This document shows positions 1 through 8,132 of a stretch of DNA of 64,000 nucleotides, piece after piece; within the stretch, counting starts at the first letter, position 1, and each line of letters begins with the position of its first letter. Where the stretch lies: positions 248,001 to 312,000 of the forward strand of contig NZ_AGBX01000006.1 of assembly GCF_000225825.1 (NCBI RefSeq). Direction: 5' to 3'. This stretch comes from Brachybacterium squillarum M-6-3. GTDB taxonomy: Bacteria; Actinomycetota; Actinomycetes; Actinomycetales; Dermabacteraceae. The translations under genes and the position numbers were made by a program. The notes beneath the pieces are model-generated. The model was not told where the DNA came from and did no database searches. It was given only the letters and a program-made list of their open reading frames with translations.

Positions 1-1
1 C

Positions 2-232
2 CTGCCCGCCGGCACCTACATCGTCGGCCGATATGAGGGGGCGCCGGATGAGATCCCCGCCGCGGACGCCGAGGTGAGGACCTGGGCCGAGACCCACGGT
101 CACCGACTCGAGGCGGCACGGGACGACCACAGAACCCCCTGGACGGGCCACGCGGAGCACTACCTCACGGACCCGGCCGAGGAGCCCGACACCTCCCGAT
201 GGGTGACCGAGCTGCTCTACGCGACCGCGTGA
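2..232 (+). CDS. C-terminal part of a GyrI-like effector-binding protein (partial)
   Basis: The window opens inside this reading frame; 76 codons and a TGA are visible. The end of the protein (GTYIVGRYEG near its start, then a run ending in TSRWVTELLYATA) resembles the C-terminus of the GyrI-like small-molecule-binding domain, found in MerR/AraC regulators and as stand-alone proteins. The N-terminus is missing, so it cannot be said whether a DNA-binding domain is present. A complete MerR gene starts 48 bp downstream on the same strand, so this may be the tail of a related regulator. The family call is from motif similarity only. Confidence 0.55.
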   Translation: MPAGTYIVGRYEGAPDEIPAADAEVRTWAETHGHRLEAARDDHRTPWTGHAEHYLTDPAEEPDTSRWVTELLYATA

Positions 233-279
233 GCGCACAGTCGGACGAAGCCACGGCGATCGAGGAGAGGCGCGGAACC

Positions 280-1101
280 ATGAGCGGCCACCTGACCATC
301 GGCGAGTTCGCGACGGCCACGTGGCTCTCGACCAAGGCGCTGCGCCTCTACGACGAGAAGGGCCTGCTCACGCCCGACGCCACGGACCCGCATACGGGGT
401 ACCGGCGGTACAGTCGGGCGCAGGTGGAGACCGCCCGGCTCATCACCCTGCTCCGTCGCCTCGACATGCCCCTGGACCAGGTCCGGGAGGTGGTGGGACG
501 GGACCCGGGGGAGCGGGCGGCGCTGATCGCCCGGCATCGCGAACGCGAGGCGGAGCAGCACGCCCGGCGACAGTCCCTGGCCCGGTACCTCGAAGGCGCC
601 CTCGACGCCGGGTCCCTCACCGGGCAGGGGCAGTCGGCCGTGGCGGCGTACGAGGTCTCTCTCCGCGAGGTTCCCGCGGTCGCGCTCCTGACGGCGACCC
701 GTCACACCGCGGCCAAGGACCTCCCCGACGTCATCCGGGAGCAGGCCGCCCGGCTCGTCGCCTTGGCCGAGGACCGCGGCGGCGTGGCGGGTCGGCTCAG
801 CGTGATCTACCACGGGCAGGTCGGCTGGGAATCCGACGGCCCCGTGGAGGTGTGCGTCCCGATCGGGGACCCCGAGCGGGCGCACCGGATCGAGCCCGCC
901 CACCGGGAGCTGTTCACCCGGGTCCGCAGGGAGGACGTCCAGTTTCCGGGCATCCTCGCCGCCTTCGACGCGGTCCAGCTGCGTGCCGCCCACCTCGGAC
1001 TCACGCCCGCGGGACCTCCCCGGGAGGTCTACGTGCCCGTTGCGGACGAGGAGGTCCCCCGCTGCGACGTCGCGCTGCCCCTCTCCGGTCCGGTGACCTG
1101 A
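280..1101 (+). CDS. MerR family transcriptional regulator
   Basis: 273-aa protein. Residues 4-70 form a MerR winged HTH: TIGEFATATWLSTKALRLYD, then GYRRYS and a leucine-rich helix (LITLLRRLDMPLDQVREVVG). A linking helix rich in Arg/Glu/His follows, then a C-terminal GyrI-like effector domain (about residues 125-270), so it should sense a small hydrophobic ligand and twist promoter DNA. The ATG at 280 was chosen because GAGGAG lies 11 nt upstream and the MerR domain starts straight after; the frame is open to 199 but that stretch has no homology. The divergent neighbour is a dead nitroreductase gene, a plausible former target. Confidence 0.85.
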   Translation: MSGHLTIGEFATATWLSTKALRLYDEKGLLTPDATDPHTGYRRYSRAQVETARLITLLRRLDMPLDQVREVVGRDPGERAALIARHREREAEQHARRQSLARYLEGALDAGSLTGQGQSAVAAYEVSLREVPAVALLTATRHTAAKDLPDVIREQAARLVALAEDRGGVAGRLSVIYHGQVGWESDGPVEVCVPIGDPERAHRIEPAHRELFTRVRREDVQFPGILAAFDAVQLRAAHLGLTPAGPPREVYVPVADEEVPRCDVALPLSGPVT

Positions 1102-1149
1102 GCGCTCGGGGACCGGATCGAGACCCTTGACGTCCCGGGACAGGGACTC

Positions 1150-1565
1150 AGTTCCTCTCACCCGGGCCAGCTCCTCGAGGCCCATCCGCTCCCGGCTCGT
1201 GCCGGGGGACGCCGTGCCCGCGTCCCCGGGTGCGGCCACTCCGAAGGCGGTCATCGAGGTCACCTCCCCATGGCGGGCATGGAGAACTTCGCGGCAATGC
1301 CCGCGCGGTCGAAGGCGCGGAACTGGTGGGCGTCCAGGCCCATCGCGAGGCCCTGGATCGTCATGTGCGCCACGGCCTGGCCGAGGTCGTAGCGGGAGAA
1401 CTCCGAGAACTCCCACTGCGGGGAGTCCTCGACGAGCACGTGCGCCAGGTTCACGACCCGCAAGGACGGCGAGATGGCCGCGGTCGGATCGAAGCGCGTC
1501 GGGCTGAATCGACCGGCCAGCGCCGGATGCAGAGCAGGGGCCTCGAGGCTGTCGCAGAGTGCCAT
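1150..1565 (-). pseudogene. Decayed nitroreductase-family gene
   Basis: Reading leftward from an ATG at 1563-1565, the start (RFSPTRFDP) matches the N-terminus of the nitroreductase family. It then jumps straight to the family's late-central segment (LGQAVAHMTIQGLAMGLDAHQ, then FDRAGIAAKFSMP), so roughly 80-100 residues carrying FMN-binding and active-site parts are missing. The frame stops at 1260-1262. The family's C-terminus (TAFGVAAPGD, then SRERMGLEELARVRG) continues in another frame just beyond. An internal deletion plus a frameshift make this a non-functional remnant. The left limit is approximate, where similarity fades between 1150 and 1160. Confidence 0.75.
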
Positions 1566-1617
1566 GTCGTCAGTCTCCTGCGTCCACGCCGCGGTGCGCG
1601 AGTGGCACGCTGAGGTC

Positions 1618-2163
1618 ATGGCATCCCCGCAGACCCTCAGCGAATCGGACCGGCGGATCGTGGCCCTGTGGGCGGCGGACTGCGCCGAGCGGGCGCTGCC
1701 GCTGTTCGAGGCCGAGGGATCCGGGGACGGTCGGGCACGCGAGGGGATCGAACGGACCCGCGCCTTCGGCCGGGGAGAGCTGGACGCGGCCGGGGAGATC
1801 CGGCGACGTTTCGAGGCGGGACGTGCCGCGCGGTCGGTGAGCGCCCCGGCCGCCGTCGCCGCGGCGCGCGCCGCCGGCCAGGCCTCGGGCGTCGCCCACA
1901 TGGGGGCTCATGCCCTGGGAGCTGCGGCGTATGCCGCCAAGGCCGCCGCGCTCGCCGGCGATGACGCCGAGGCGGCGCGCCGTGCGGAGGTGCAGTGGCA
2001 GATCGAGCACCTGGGTGACGACGCCTGCGCAGCCCTCGCGCGGCTGCCGCTGCTGGGGGAGGACTCCTCCGGTCCGCTCGGACCGGGCCTGCTGACCGCC
2101 GCCTCGCTGGCCGGGACCGTCCGGGAGATCCAGGCCGAGGTGCAGTCCGCGTCTCGCGCCTGA
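1618..2163 (+). CDS. Imm-5-like putative immunity protein
   Basis: 181-aa, Ala-rich helical protein. It shows the pattern of the Imm-5-like family: [14 protein letters not shown] near the N-terminus, then [12 protein letters not shown] and [11 protein letters not shown] blocks, [20 protein letters not shown], and a C-terminal helix. Such proteins are annotated as putative immunity proteins of polymorphic toxin systems, but many are solitary and of unproven function. No toxin gene is visible nearby. The ATG at 1618 directly precedes the first conserved helix; the frame is open further upstream into the nitroreductase remnant, with which it is divergent. No signal peptide or membrane segment. 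Confidence 0.65.
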   Translation: MASPQTLSESDRRIVALWAADCAERALPLFEAEGSGDGRAREGIERTRAFGRGELDAAGEIRRRFEAGRAARSVSAPAAVAAARAAGQASGVAHMGAHALGAAAYAAKAAALAGDDAEAARRAEVQWQIEHLGDDACAALARLPLLGEDSSGPLGPGLLTAASLAGTVREIQAEVQSASRA

Positions 2164-2190
2164 CACCAGAGACGCAGGGAGAATGGGCTG

Positions 2191-2343
2191 ATGGACGAGA
2201 CCGCCGACCACGACGCCCACATCGCCGCCGCGGCAGGGCTCACGGCCACCAAGACCGGCGTCGCCTTCACGCCCCGTCGGCCGATCCCCGCGGTCCTCGT
2301 GGAGCGCCTGGTGCTCTCCTCCCGGATCGTCCTCGGGGTCTGA
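2191..2343 (+). CDS. Small ORF, possible DUF1801 C-terminal remnant
   Basis: 50-codon frame with an ATG at 2191 and GGGAG about 9 nt upstream. The second half ([20 protein letters not shown]) resembles the C-terminal strand and last helix of DUF1801 (YdhG-like) proteins, whose usual length is 110-150 aa. The N-terminal part of that family is absent, so this is either a degraded DUF1801 gene or a chance match. It lies between the Imm-5-like gene and the cysteine desulfhydrase gene. Low confidence that a functional protein is made. Confidence 0.3.
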   Translation: MDETADHDAHIAAAAGLTATKTGVAFTPRRPIPAVLVERLVLSSRIVLGV

Positions 2344-2381
2344 GAGCCCTCGGTCCGCCAGGGCAGCGCTGGCCTGCCAGG

Positions 2382-3524
2382 ATGGGGCGCATACCCGCCG
2401 ATCCTGCGCACCCTGCCCCGACTTCCCTCGCGGAGCTCAACGACGTCGACCGCCTCGACGCGCAGACGCGGGAATGGGTGGCCGAACGCATCCGGCGCCT
2501 GGAGGCCGACGACCGGCGCAGCGCCGACACCCACCTGCTGCGCCTCGACCTGCCCGAGGACTGGGGCATCGAGGTCTACCTCAAGGACGAGTCCACCCAC
2601 GTCACCGGCAGCCTCAAGCACCGCCTGGCCCGCTCCCTGTTCATGTACGCCCTGGTCAACGGCTGGCTGCGCCCTGGCATGAACGTCATCGAGGCCTCCT
2701 CCGGATCCACCGCCGTCTCCGAGGCGCACATGGCCCGGCTGCTCGGCGTGCCCTTCGTGGCGGTGGTGCCCCACTCCACCAGCGCCGCCAAGATCGCGCT
2801 CATCGAAGGGGAGGGCGGGCGCTGCCACCTGGTCGAGACCGCCGAACAGATGGCCCCGGAGGCCCGGCGCCTGGCCGGGGACACCGGTGGCCTGTTCATG
2901 GACCAGTTCACTTTCGCCGAGCGCGCCACCGACTGGCGCGGCCACAACAACATCGCCACCTCGACCTTCGAACAGCTGGCCGAGGAGCCGCATCCCATCC
3001 CGCGCTGGATCGTGGTCGGTGCCGGCACCGGCGGCTCCAGCGCCACCCTCGGCCGCTACGTCCGCTACCACCGCCACGCCACCGGCCTCTGCGTCGCCGA
3101 CGTCGAGAACTCCGCCTTCTTCCCCACCTGGCTGCACGGCGGCACCGGCATCGACACCGGCCGCGGCTCCCGCATCGAGGGCATCGGCCGGCCCCGCAGC
3201 GAACCGAGCTTCCTGCCCGAGGTGGTCGACCGCATGATCCAGGTGCCCGACGCGGCCTCCGTGGCCGGTGCACGCCACCTCTCCGCGGCGCTCGGCCGCC
3301 GCGTCGGCGCCTCCACCGGCACCAACCTCGTGGCCGTCGCCCGGCTCGTCACCGAGATGCGCCGCCGCGGGGAGAGCGGCAGCATCGTCACCCTGCTGTG
3401 CGACAGCGGGGACCGCTACCGCGACACCTACTTCGACGACGACTGGGTGGCAGCCCAGGCCTGGGACCTCGACCCCTGGCTCGCCGAGCTGGAGGCCGCG
3501 CTGCCGGGGCCGCGCCCGGTCTGA
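2382..3524 (+). CDS. PLP-dependent L-cysteine desulfhydrase (Cds1-like)
   Basis: 380-aa fold-type II PLP enzyme of the cysteine synthase superfamily. Lys79 in VTGSLKHR is the expected Schiff-base lysine, SSGST (106-110) the substrate-binding loop, and GAGTGGSS (213-220) the phosphate-binding glycine loop. The N-terminal extension and the [14 protein letters not shown] block resemble the Cds1 group, which degrades L-cysteine to pyruvate, sulfide and ammonia, rather than classical CysK. It is expected to be cytosolic. The ATG at 2382 fits the family N-terminus, though the upstream ribosome-binding site is weak. It converges on the protease gene with a 13-bp gap. Cystathionine beta-synthase-like activity is an alternative. 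Confidence 0.8.
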   Translation: MGRIPADPAHPAPTSLAELNDVDRLDAQTREWVAERIRRLEADDRRSADTHLLRLDLPEDWGIEVYLKDESTHVTGSLKHRLARSLFMYALVNGWLRPGMNVIEASSGSTAVSEAHMARLLGVPFVAVVPHSTSAAKIALIEGEGGRCHLVETAEQMAPEARRLAGDTGGLFMDQFTFAERATDWRGHNNIATSTFEQLAEEPHPIPRWIVVGAGTGGSSATLGRYVRYHRHATGLCVADVENSAFFPTWLHGGTGIDTGRGSRIEGIGRPRSEPSFLPEVVDRMIQVPDAASVAGARHLSAALGRRVGASTGTNLVAVARLVTEMRRRGESGSIVTLLCDSGDRYRDTYFDDDWVAAQAWDLDPWLAELEAALPGPRPV

Positions 3525-3537
3525 GCGCCGGATCGGA

Positions 3538-4791
3538 TCAGGCCGGCGGAAGGCCCGATCCCGACGACTCCGCCCCCGACGTCTCGGTCCCCGACGTGTC
3601 GATCCCGGACGTCTCGCCGGCGGCGTCCAGCACCCCCACGCTCCGCCAAGCCTCCGCGATCGCGGTGTGCTCCGCGCTGTCCTCGCCGTAGCGCTCGGCG
3701 GCGCGGGTGAGGGTGAGGCCGGCGAAGGTGGCGAAGTCGGCGTCCTGGGGGATGCCGCGGCCGGTGATCGTGTCGTACCAGACCTGCCCGGCGCGCTCCC
3801 AGGCGTTCCCGCCGAGGGCGGTCGCGGCCAGGTAGAAGGCGTGGTTGGGGATGCCGGAGTTGATGTGGACGCCGCCGTTGTCGTTCTCGTCGTCGTGGGG
3901 GAGGACCACGTAGTCGTCCATGGTGGCGGGCTGCGGGTCGGTGCCCAGGCGCGGGTCGTCGTAGGCGGTGCCGGGCGCCTTCATCGAGCGCAGCGCCTTC
4001 GCGTTCACGCCCGGCACGAAGATGTCCTCCCCGATCAGCCAGTCCGCCTCCTCGGCGCTCTGACCGAGCAGGCGCTGCTTGACCAGGGAGCCGAACACGT
4101 CGGAGACGGACTCGTTCAGCGCCCCGGGCTGGGCCACGTAGGTGAAGCCGGCCGTGTACTGGGTGAGGCCGTGGGCCAGCTCATGGGCGATCACGTCGAG
4201 GCTGTCGGTGAAGGAGGAGAAGATCTCCCCGTCGCCGTCCCCGAACACCATCTGCGCGCCGTCCCAGAAGGCGTTGGCGAAGTCGCGGTCGTAGTGGACC
4301 GTGGCGATCAGCGGCAGGCCTTCGTCGTCCAGGGAGTTGCGGCCGTAGACCGCGGCGAGCAGATCGAACGTGTGACCGAGCCCGTCGTAGGCCTCGTTCA
4401 CGGACTCGTCGCCGGTCGGCTCGGCGCCCTCGGCGCGCACCAGGGTGCCGGGCAGCTCGGTGGTGTGCTCGGCGTCGTGGATGCGGCGCTCCGGGGTGGG
4501 AGTGCCGGTGGCGGCGGGCGCCTCGGCCTCCGTTACGGCGCCGGTGAGGTTGCCGGGCACGAAGCCGGTGGCACCCGGGGTGGAGCGGCCGGACCCGCTG
4601 GAGCCGCGCACCCGTCGCAGACCCCCGACGCGCTGGCGGCTCTGCAGGGATCGCCGCGCCATGCGGGCCACCTGCGGGTCGGCGTCCTGGGCGAGGTGCT
4701 GCAGCAGGTGCGGCGGGACGATGCCGCACACGGCGGCGGCGGATGCGTCGGTGGGGGAGAGGCGGGCGGGGTCTGCGGTGTGTCGAGCCAT
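3538..4791 (-). CDS. Protealysin-like M4 family metalloprotease
   Basis: 417-aa thermolysin-family protease. The zinc site HELAH (203-207) and downstream ESVSD (227-231, Glu as third ligand) are intact, and HINSGIPNHAFY (309-320) carries the transition-state histidine. The N-terminus has no signal peptide. It starts with a short protealysin-type propeptide (CGIVPPHLLQHLA, about residues 22-34, with the helix after it) rather than the long FTP/PepSY propeptide of secreted thermolysins. The C-terminus ends in a low-complexity Ser/Gly/Thr tail made of near-repeats of DTSG and ETSG. The start has GGAGGG 8 nt upstream. Protealysin-like enzymes often neighbour an emfourin inhibitor gene; none is recognisable here. 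Confidence 0.9.
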   Translation of the reverse strand: MARHTADPARLSPTDASAAAVCGIVPPHLLQHLAQDADPQVARMARRSLQSRQRVGGLRRVRGSSGSGRSTPGATGFVPGNLTGAVTEAEAPAATGTPTPERRIHDAEHTTELPGTLVRAEGAEPTGDESVNEAYDGLGHTFDLLAAVYGRNSLDDEGLPLIATVHYDRDFANAFWDGAQMVFGDGDGEIFSSFTDSLDVIAHELAHGLTQYTAGFTYVAQPGALNESVSDVFGSLVKQRLLGQSAEEADWLIGEDIFVPGVNAKALRSMKAPGTAYDDPRLGTDPQPATMDDYVVLPHDDENDNGGVHINSGIPNHAFYLAATALGGNAWERAGQVWYDTITGRGIPQDADFATFAGLTLTRAAERYGEDSAEHTAIAEAWRSVGVLDAAGETSGIDTSGTETSGAESSGSGLPPA

Positions 4792-5029
4792 GTTTCACCC
4801 TCCCGCAGGGGTCCGACGAACGACAGCGATCCCGCCCGATCCGACCGGTCGGACGGCGTGACCCCGAGTGCCCGGTTCGAGACCGTTCCGAGACCCGTCG
4901 TGCCGCGTCGCATCGTCGATCGCTGCTGGTCGGCCGGGAGAATCGACGGTGCCGTCCACCCGTGCCGTCTCGGGACGCCGCACGGCCGCGGGGCGGCATC
5001 CCCTCTCCCGTCGCGAAGGCCCTCTCCCC

Positions 5030-6172
5030 ATGACCTCCCGCCTCCCCGCCCGAGTGCGCTCCTTCTCGCGCGGCCAGAAGATCGGCCTCGGCGCCCTCGT
5101 CTCCTGCTGCGGCTGCTCCGTCCTCGCCGTCCTGCTGATCATCGCGCTCGGCGTGCTGGGAGCGGTGCTCGATGCCGAGGACACCGTGACCGCTCCGGCC
5201 CCCACCGCGACCAGCTCGGCCGCCTCGGATGATGGCGAGCCGACCCCCACCCCGGACACCAGCACGGCGCTGGGGGTGCTGGCCGCGCTCGAGGTCAAGG
5301 GCCGCGCCCCCAAGACCGGCTACGAGCGGGACCTGTTCGGCTGGCGGCAGGACGTGGACGGCAACGGCTGCGACACCCGCAATGACGTGCTGCGCCGCGA
5401 CCTGCGCGACATCCTGTTGGTGCACGGCACACAGGGCTGCGTGGTGCTCTCCGGCGAGCTCGCCACCTCCCCGTACAGCGGGGACGCCGTGGACTTCGTG
5501 AAGCAGGACGACCCGGCGCTGGACATCGACCACGTCGTCGCCCTGTCGGACGCCTGGCAGACCGGCGCCGACTCCTGGGACGAGCAGACGCGGCACGCCT
5601 TCGCCAACGACCCGCTGAACCTGCTGGCCGTCGAGGACGACCTGAACTCCCAGAAGGGCGACGGCGACGCCGCCACCTGGCTGCCGCCGAACAGTGGCTA
5701 CCGCTGCGAGTACGTGGCGCGGCAGATCGCGGTCAAGGAGAAGTACGAGCTGTGGGTGAAGCCCGCCGAGGTGGATGCCATGACCGAGGTGCTCACCGAC
5801 TGCCCGGAGCAGCCCGCCTTCGCCGACGACCAGGCCGTGCCCGCGCCCGGCGAGGGGGAGGGGGCGCGCGAGGAGCCCTCTCCCACGCCCGAGCCGGAGC
5901 CCACGACCGAGGAACCCGAGCCCACCACGGAGGAGCCGGAGCCGACGACGGAGGAGCCGGAGCCGACCACGGAGGAGCCGGAACCCACGACACAGGAGCC
6001 GGAGCCCTCCACGGAGGCACCCGCCGAGGAGGAGTCCGAGGACGACGGCGGCTCGGTGTACTACGAGAACTGCGACGCGGTGCGCGCCGCGGGGGCCGAC
6101 CCGATCATGGCCGGTGACCCCGGCTACTCCCGCAAGCTCGACCGCGACGGGGACGGCATCGGCTGCGAGTGA
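5030..6172 (+). CDS. Membrane-anchored DUF1524 HNH-type nuclease with excalibur domain
   Basis: 380-aa protein. One hydrophobic segment (about 19-46) with a CCGC cluster forms an anchor or signal. A Thr/Pro spacer is followed by a DUF1524/GmrSD-type HNH nuclease core (about 85-260): DIDHVVAL (165-172), NDPLNLLAV (193-201) and the Asn/Lys of LNSQKG. A Pro/Glu/Thr-rich linker with five to six copies of EPEPTTEE spans 283-330. The C-terminus (344-380) is an excalibur calcium-binding domain with DRDGDGIGC. The layout suggests an extracellular nuclease reaching through the cell wall, perhaps for scavenging DNA; that role is inferred. The start has GAAGG 10 nt upstream. Divergent from the protease. 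Confidence 0.85.
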   Translation: MTSRLPARVRSFSRGQKIGLGALVSCCGCSVLAVLLIIALGVLGAVLDAEDTVTAPAPTATSSAASDDGEPTPTPDTSTALGVLAALEVKGRAPKTGYERDLFGWRQDVDGNGCDTRNDVLRRDLRDILLVHGTQGCVVLSGELATSPYSGDAVDFVKQDDPALDIDHVVALSDAWQTGADSWDEQTRHAFANDPLNLLAVEDDLNSQKGDGDAATWLPPNSGYRCEYVARQIAVKEKYELWVKPAEVDAMTEVLTDCPEQPAFADDQAVPAPGEGEGAREEPSPTPEPEPTTEEPEPTTEEPEPTTEEPEPTTEEPEPTTQEPEPSTEAPAEEESEDDGGSVYYENCDAVRAAGADPIMAGDPGYSRKLDRDGDGIGCE

Positions 6173-6192
6173 CCGCCGCCGCGGGGGGGAGA

Positions 6193-6555
6193 TCAGCCTT
6201 CGCCCTCGATGATGTCCTTGAGGACGGTGGTGGCGCCCATCCCGTTGGGCCAGCCGGCGTAGAAGGCCAGCTGCAGCAGCGCCTCCTGCAGCTCCTCGTC
6301 GGTGACGCCGTTCTGGCGGGCGTAGGCGAGGTGGAACTGCAGCTGCTCCATCTTGCCCATCGCGGTGAGCGCCGCGACGGTGACCAGACTGCGGTCGCGG
6401 GTGGACAGGCCCTCGCGCTCCCACACCTCGTCGAACAGGACGCGGTCGGTGTAGTGGACCATCCCGGGGGCGAAGTCGCCGAAGGCGTTCTTGCCGCCGG
6501 TCCACCCGCCCTCGGTGCCCTCAGTGCTCTCGGTGCTCTCGGTGCTCTCGCTCAT
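6193..6555 (-). CDS. Carboxymuconolactone decarboxylase family protein
   Basis: 120-aa helical protein with the CMD fold: LSTRDRSLVTVAALTAMGKM (about 51-70), then QFHLAYARQNGVTDEELQEA and the C-terminal AFYAGWPNGM. There is no CxxC, so it belongs with the PcaC-like, non-thiol group rather than the AhpD peroxidase group. The first 16 residues are a Ser/Thr/Glu low-complexity leader (STESTESTEGTEG) from a short DNA repeat. An ATG with GAGGAG about 8 nt upstream fixes the start. No protocatechuate or muconate genes are near, so the substrate is unknown. Converges on the nuclease gene. Confidence 0.85.
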   Translation of the reverse strand: MSESTESTESTEGTEGGWTGGKNAFGDFAPGMVHYTDRVLFDEVWEREGLSTRDRSLVTVAALTAMGKMEQLQFHLAYARQNGVTDEELQEALLQLAFYAGWPNGMGATTVLKDIIEGEG

Positions 6556-6723
6556 GGTTTCTCTCCTCTGCGGTGGGTGTCCTCGACGCTAGGCGTGTCG
6601 TCGCCGACGAGGGAGGCCCTGGGAGGGCACCCCTTCGATGCCCCGGGCTCCCCGAGATCTACGTTCGGGTTGCTGTGAGCGCTCAGGGCAACCCGAAAGT
6701 CGTTCTCGACGGCCTGGCCCCGC

Positions 6724-7548
6724 TCAGTCCGGCACGTGCTCGTCCAGGAACTCGAGCAGCAGCCGGTTGGTCTCCGTCGGGTTGTCCTGGTTGGCGTTGT
6801 GGGAGGCCGTGGGGATCACGGCGTAGCGGCAGTGCGGGTCGCGGGCCGCCCAGGCGGGGACGGAGCGGGCGATGGTGCCGGTGCGGTCCTCGGCGCCGTG
6901 GAGCAGCAGGATCGGCTGGGTGATGCGGTAGCCGGGCTCGGCGTGGAGGCAGGTCGCGACGCCCTCCCAGATCCGCAGGAAGTCCCGCTTGCCGATCACG
7001 CCGATGGCTCCCCCGGCGTAGGCCTGGACGGCGGGGTCACGGGCGGTGGAGCGCGCGACCACCTGCGTCAGCAGCCGCCACGGCCAGGGGCGGAACCACC
7101 ACGGCGAGCTGCGCAGCGCCCAGTCCTCCGCGCGGCTGATCGGCAGGGTCAGGCAGGTGGAGCCGATGATGACCAGCGCCGCGACCCGCTCGGGGTGGCG
7201 GAACACCAGCTCCTGGGCCACGTATCCGCCGAGCGACTGCCCACCGGCCACGACGGGCCCGGTCACGCCGAGATGGTCGAGCACGGTGAGCAGGTCTTCC
7301 ACCAGCAGCGGCACCGTGAAGGGCTCCGCGCCGAGGGGACGGGAGGCGCCATGGCCGCGCAGGTCCCAGGTGATCACCCGGTACCCGGCCGCCGTGAGGG
7401 CGGGCACCTGGGCGTCGAACATGCGGTGGTCCATCGTCGCGCCATGGGTGAGGACCACGACCGGGCCGTCGACGGGACCGCTGTCCCAGACGTGCACGGT
7501 GGCCCCGATGACGGGGATCTGGTGCTCGGTGCTGCGCTGCTCGGCCAT
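6724..7548 (-). CDS. Alpha/beta hydrolase
   Basis: 274-aa alpha/beta hydrolase. LTHGATMDHRMF holds the oxyanion-hole HG motif, GGQSLGG is the nucleophile elbow (Ser of GxSxGG), the HGAEDRTG segment carries the acid, and the C-terminal TASHNANQ carries the catalytic His. The closest general description is a haloperoxidase/epoxide-hydrolase-like esterase; the substrate is unknown. I chose the ATG at 7546-7548 where homology begins; a GTG 16 codons earlier (7594-7596) is possible, and neither has a strong ribosome-binding site. Divergent from the SMR exporter gene across a spacer with two hairpins. Confidence 0.85.
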   Translation of the reverse strand: MAEQRSTEHQIPVIGATVHVWDSGPVDGPVVVLTHGATMDHRMFDAQVPALTAAGYRVITWDLRGHGASRPLGAEPFTVPLLVEDLLTVLDHLGVTGPVVAGGQSLGGYVAQELVFRHPERVAALVIIGSTCLTLPISRAEDWALRSSPWWFRPWPWRLLTQVVARSTARDPAVQAYAGGAIGVIGKRDFLRIWEGVATCLHAEPGYRITQPILLLHGAEDRTGTIARSVPAWAARDPHCRYAVIPTASHNANQDNPTETNRLLLEFLDEHVPD

Positions 7549-7592
7549 GCTCCACGGTATCCGGCCCCCGGGCGCCAGCACCCCGTCGCCGA

Positions 7593-7655
7593 GCACTTCG
7601 AGAGTGCGTGAATGAAAGTTCCCCGACGCAGTTCCGAAGAGTTCGGCGTCCGGGG
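7593..7655. promoter_or_regulatory. Two inverted repeats between divergent hydrolase and SMR genes
   Basis: A 5-bp hairpin (GCACT at 7593-7597, AGTGC at 7603-7607, loop TCGAG) is followed by a larger one: CCCCGACGC at 7621-7629 pairs with GCGTC at 7646-7650 and GGGG at 7652-7655, and an inner CCGAA/TTCGG arm extends it. Both lie upstream of the SMR exporter start. They could be operators or leader structure. I could not match them to a known guanidine riboswitch class: no ACGR loops and no ykkC core. The function is unassigned. Confidence 0.35.
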
Positions 7656-7755
7656 CGGATCGTGGGGCCGGGTGGGAGAGGGGGACGGCGTCGGCGCCGG
7701 CAACGGGGTGGAGAGGCGGGCCGCCAGGGCTTCGGGGTGGCGCGCCCGCTTCGTC

Positions 7756-8121
7756 ATGACATGGGTGATCCTGATCGTCTCGGGGATGCTGGAGGCCGTC
7801 TGGGCCACCGCGCTGTCCGACTCACAGGGTTTCAAGCGCCCCGTCCCCACCGTCGTCTTCCTCGTCGCCATGGCGCTGAGCATGGCGGGCCTCGCCGTCG
7901 CCATGCGCGAGATCCCCACGGGCACCGTCTACGCCTTCTGGGTGGGCATCGGCGCCGCCTTCACCGTGGGCTCCGTGATGGCCACCGGCGCCGAGGCGGT
8001 CTCCGCCGCCAAGATCGTGTTCCTGCTCGGCATCATCGGCGGCGTGATCGGCCTGAAGCTGGTGCCCAGCCCCGCTGCCAGCGAGGAGCCCGCTCCCGAC
8101 GAGGAGCCTTCCGCGCGCTGA
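7756..8121 (+). CDS. sugE: SMR family exporter, SugE/Gdx type
   Basis: 121-aa, four-helix small multidrug resistance protein. Glu13 in SGMLEAVWATAL is the conserved proton/substrate-coupling glutamate. The neighbouring VWATAL and the later PTGTVYAFWVGIGA are typical of the SugE/Gdx branch, which exports guanidinium, rather than of EmrE/QacE. A charged C-terminal tail (about 105-121) is unusual but short. The start is set by homology at ATG 7756; no clear ribosome-binding site is present, and the frame is open back to an ATG at 7612 with a 48-residue basic extension lacking homology. Guanidinium export is inferred from subfamily resemblance only. Confidence 0.85.
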   Translation: MTWVILIVSGMLEAVWATALSDSQGFKRPVPTVVFLVAMALSMAGLAVAMREIPTGTVYAFWVGIGAAFTVGSVMATGAEAVSAAKIVFLLGIIGGVIGLKLVPSPAASEEPAPDEEPSAR

Positions 8122-8132
8122 GGCGACACCGG

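Noticed and set aside
3268..5232. A 654-codon plus-strand frame across the protease gene
   Set aside because: Antisense to an intact M4 protease with HELAH and ESVSD; Gly/Val/His-rich translation without motifs.
5880..6020. CRISPR-like or intergenic tandem repeats
   Set aside because: The repeats are in frame and encode EPEPTTEE units within the nuclease linker, with no spacers.
7593..7755. Guanidine riboswitch before the SugE-type gene
   Set aside because: The hairpins lack the ACGR loops of class II and the conserved cores of classes I and III; kept only as unassigned inverted repeats.
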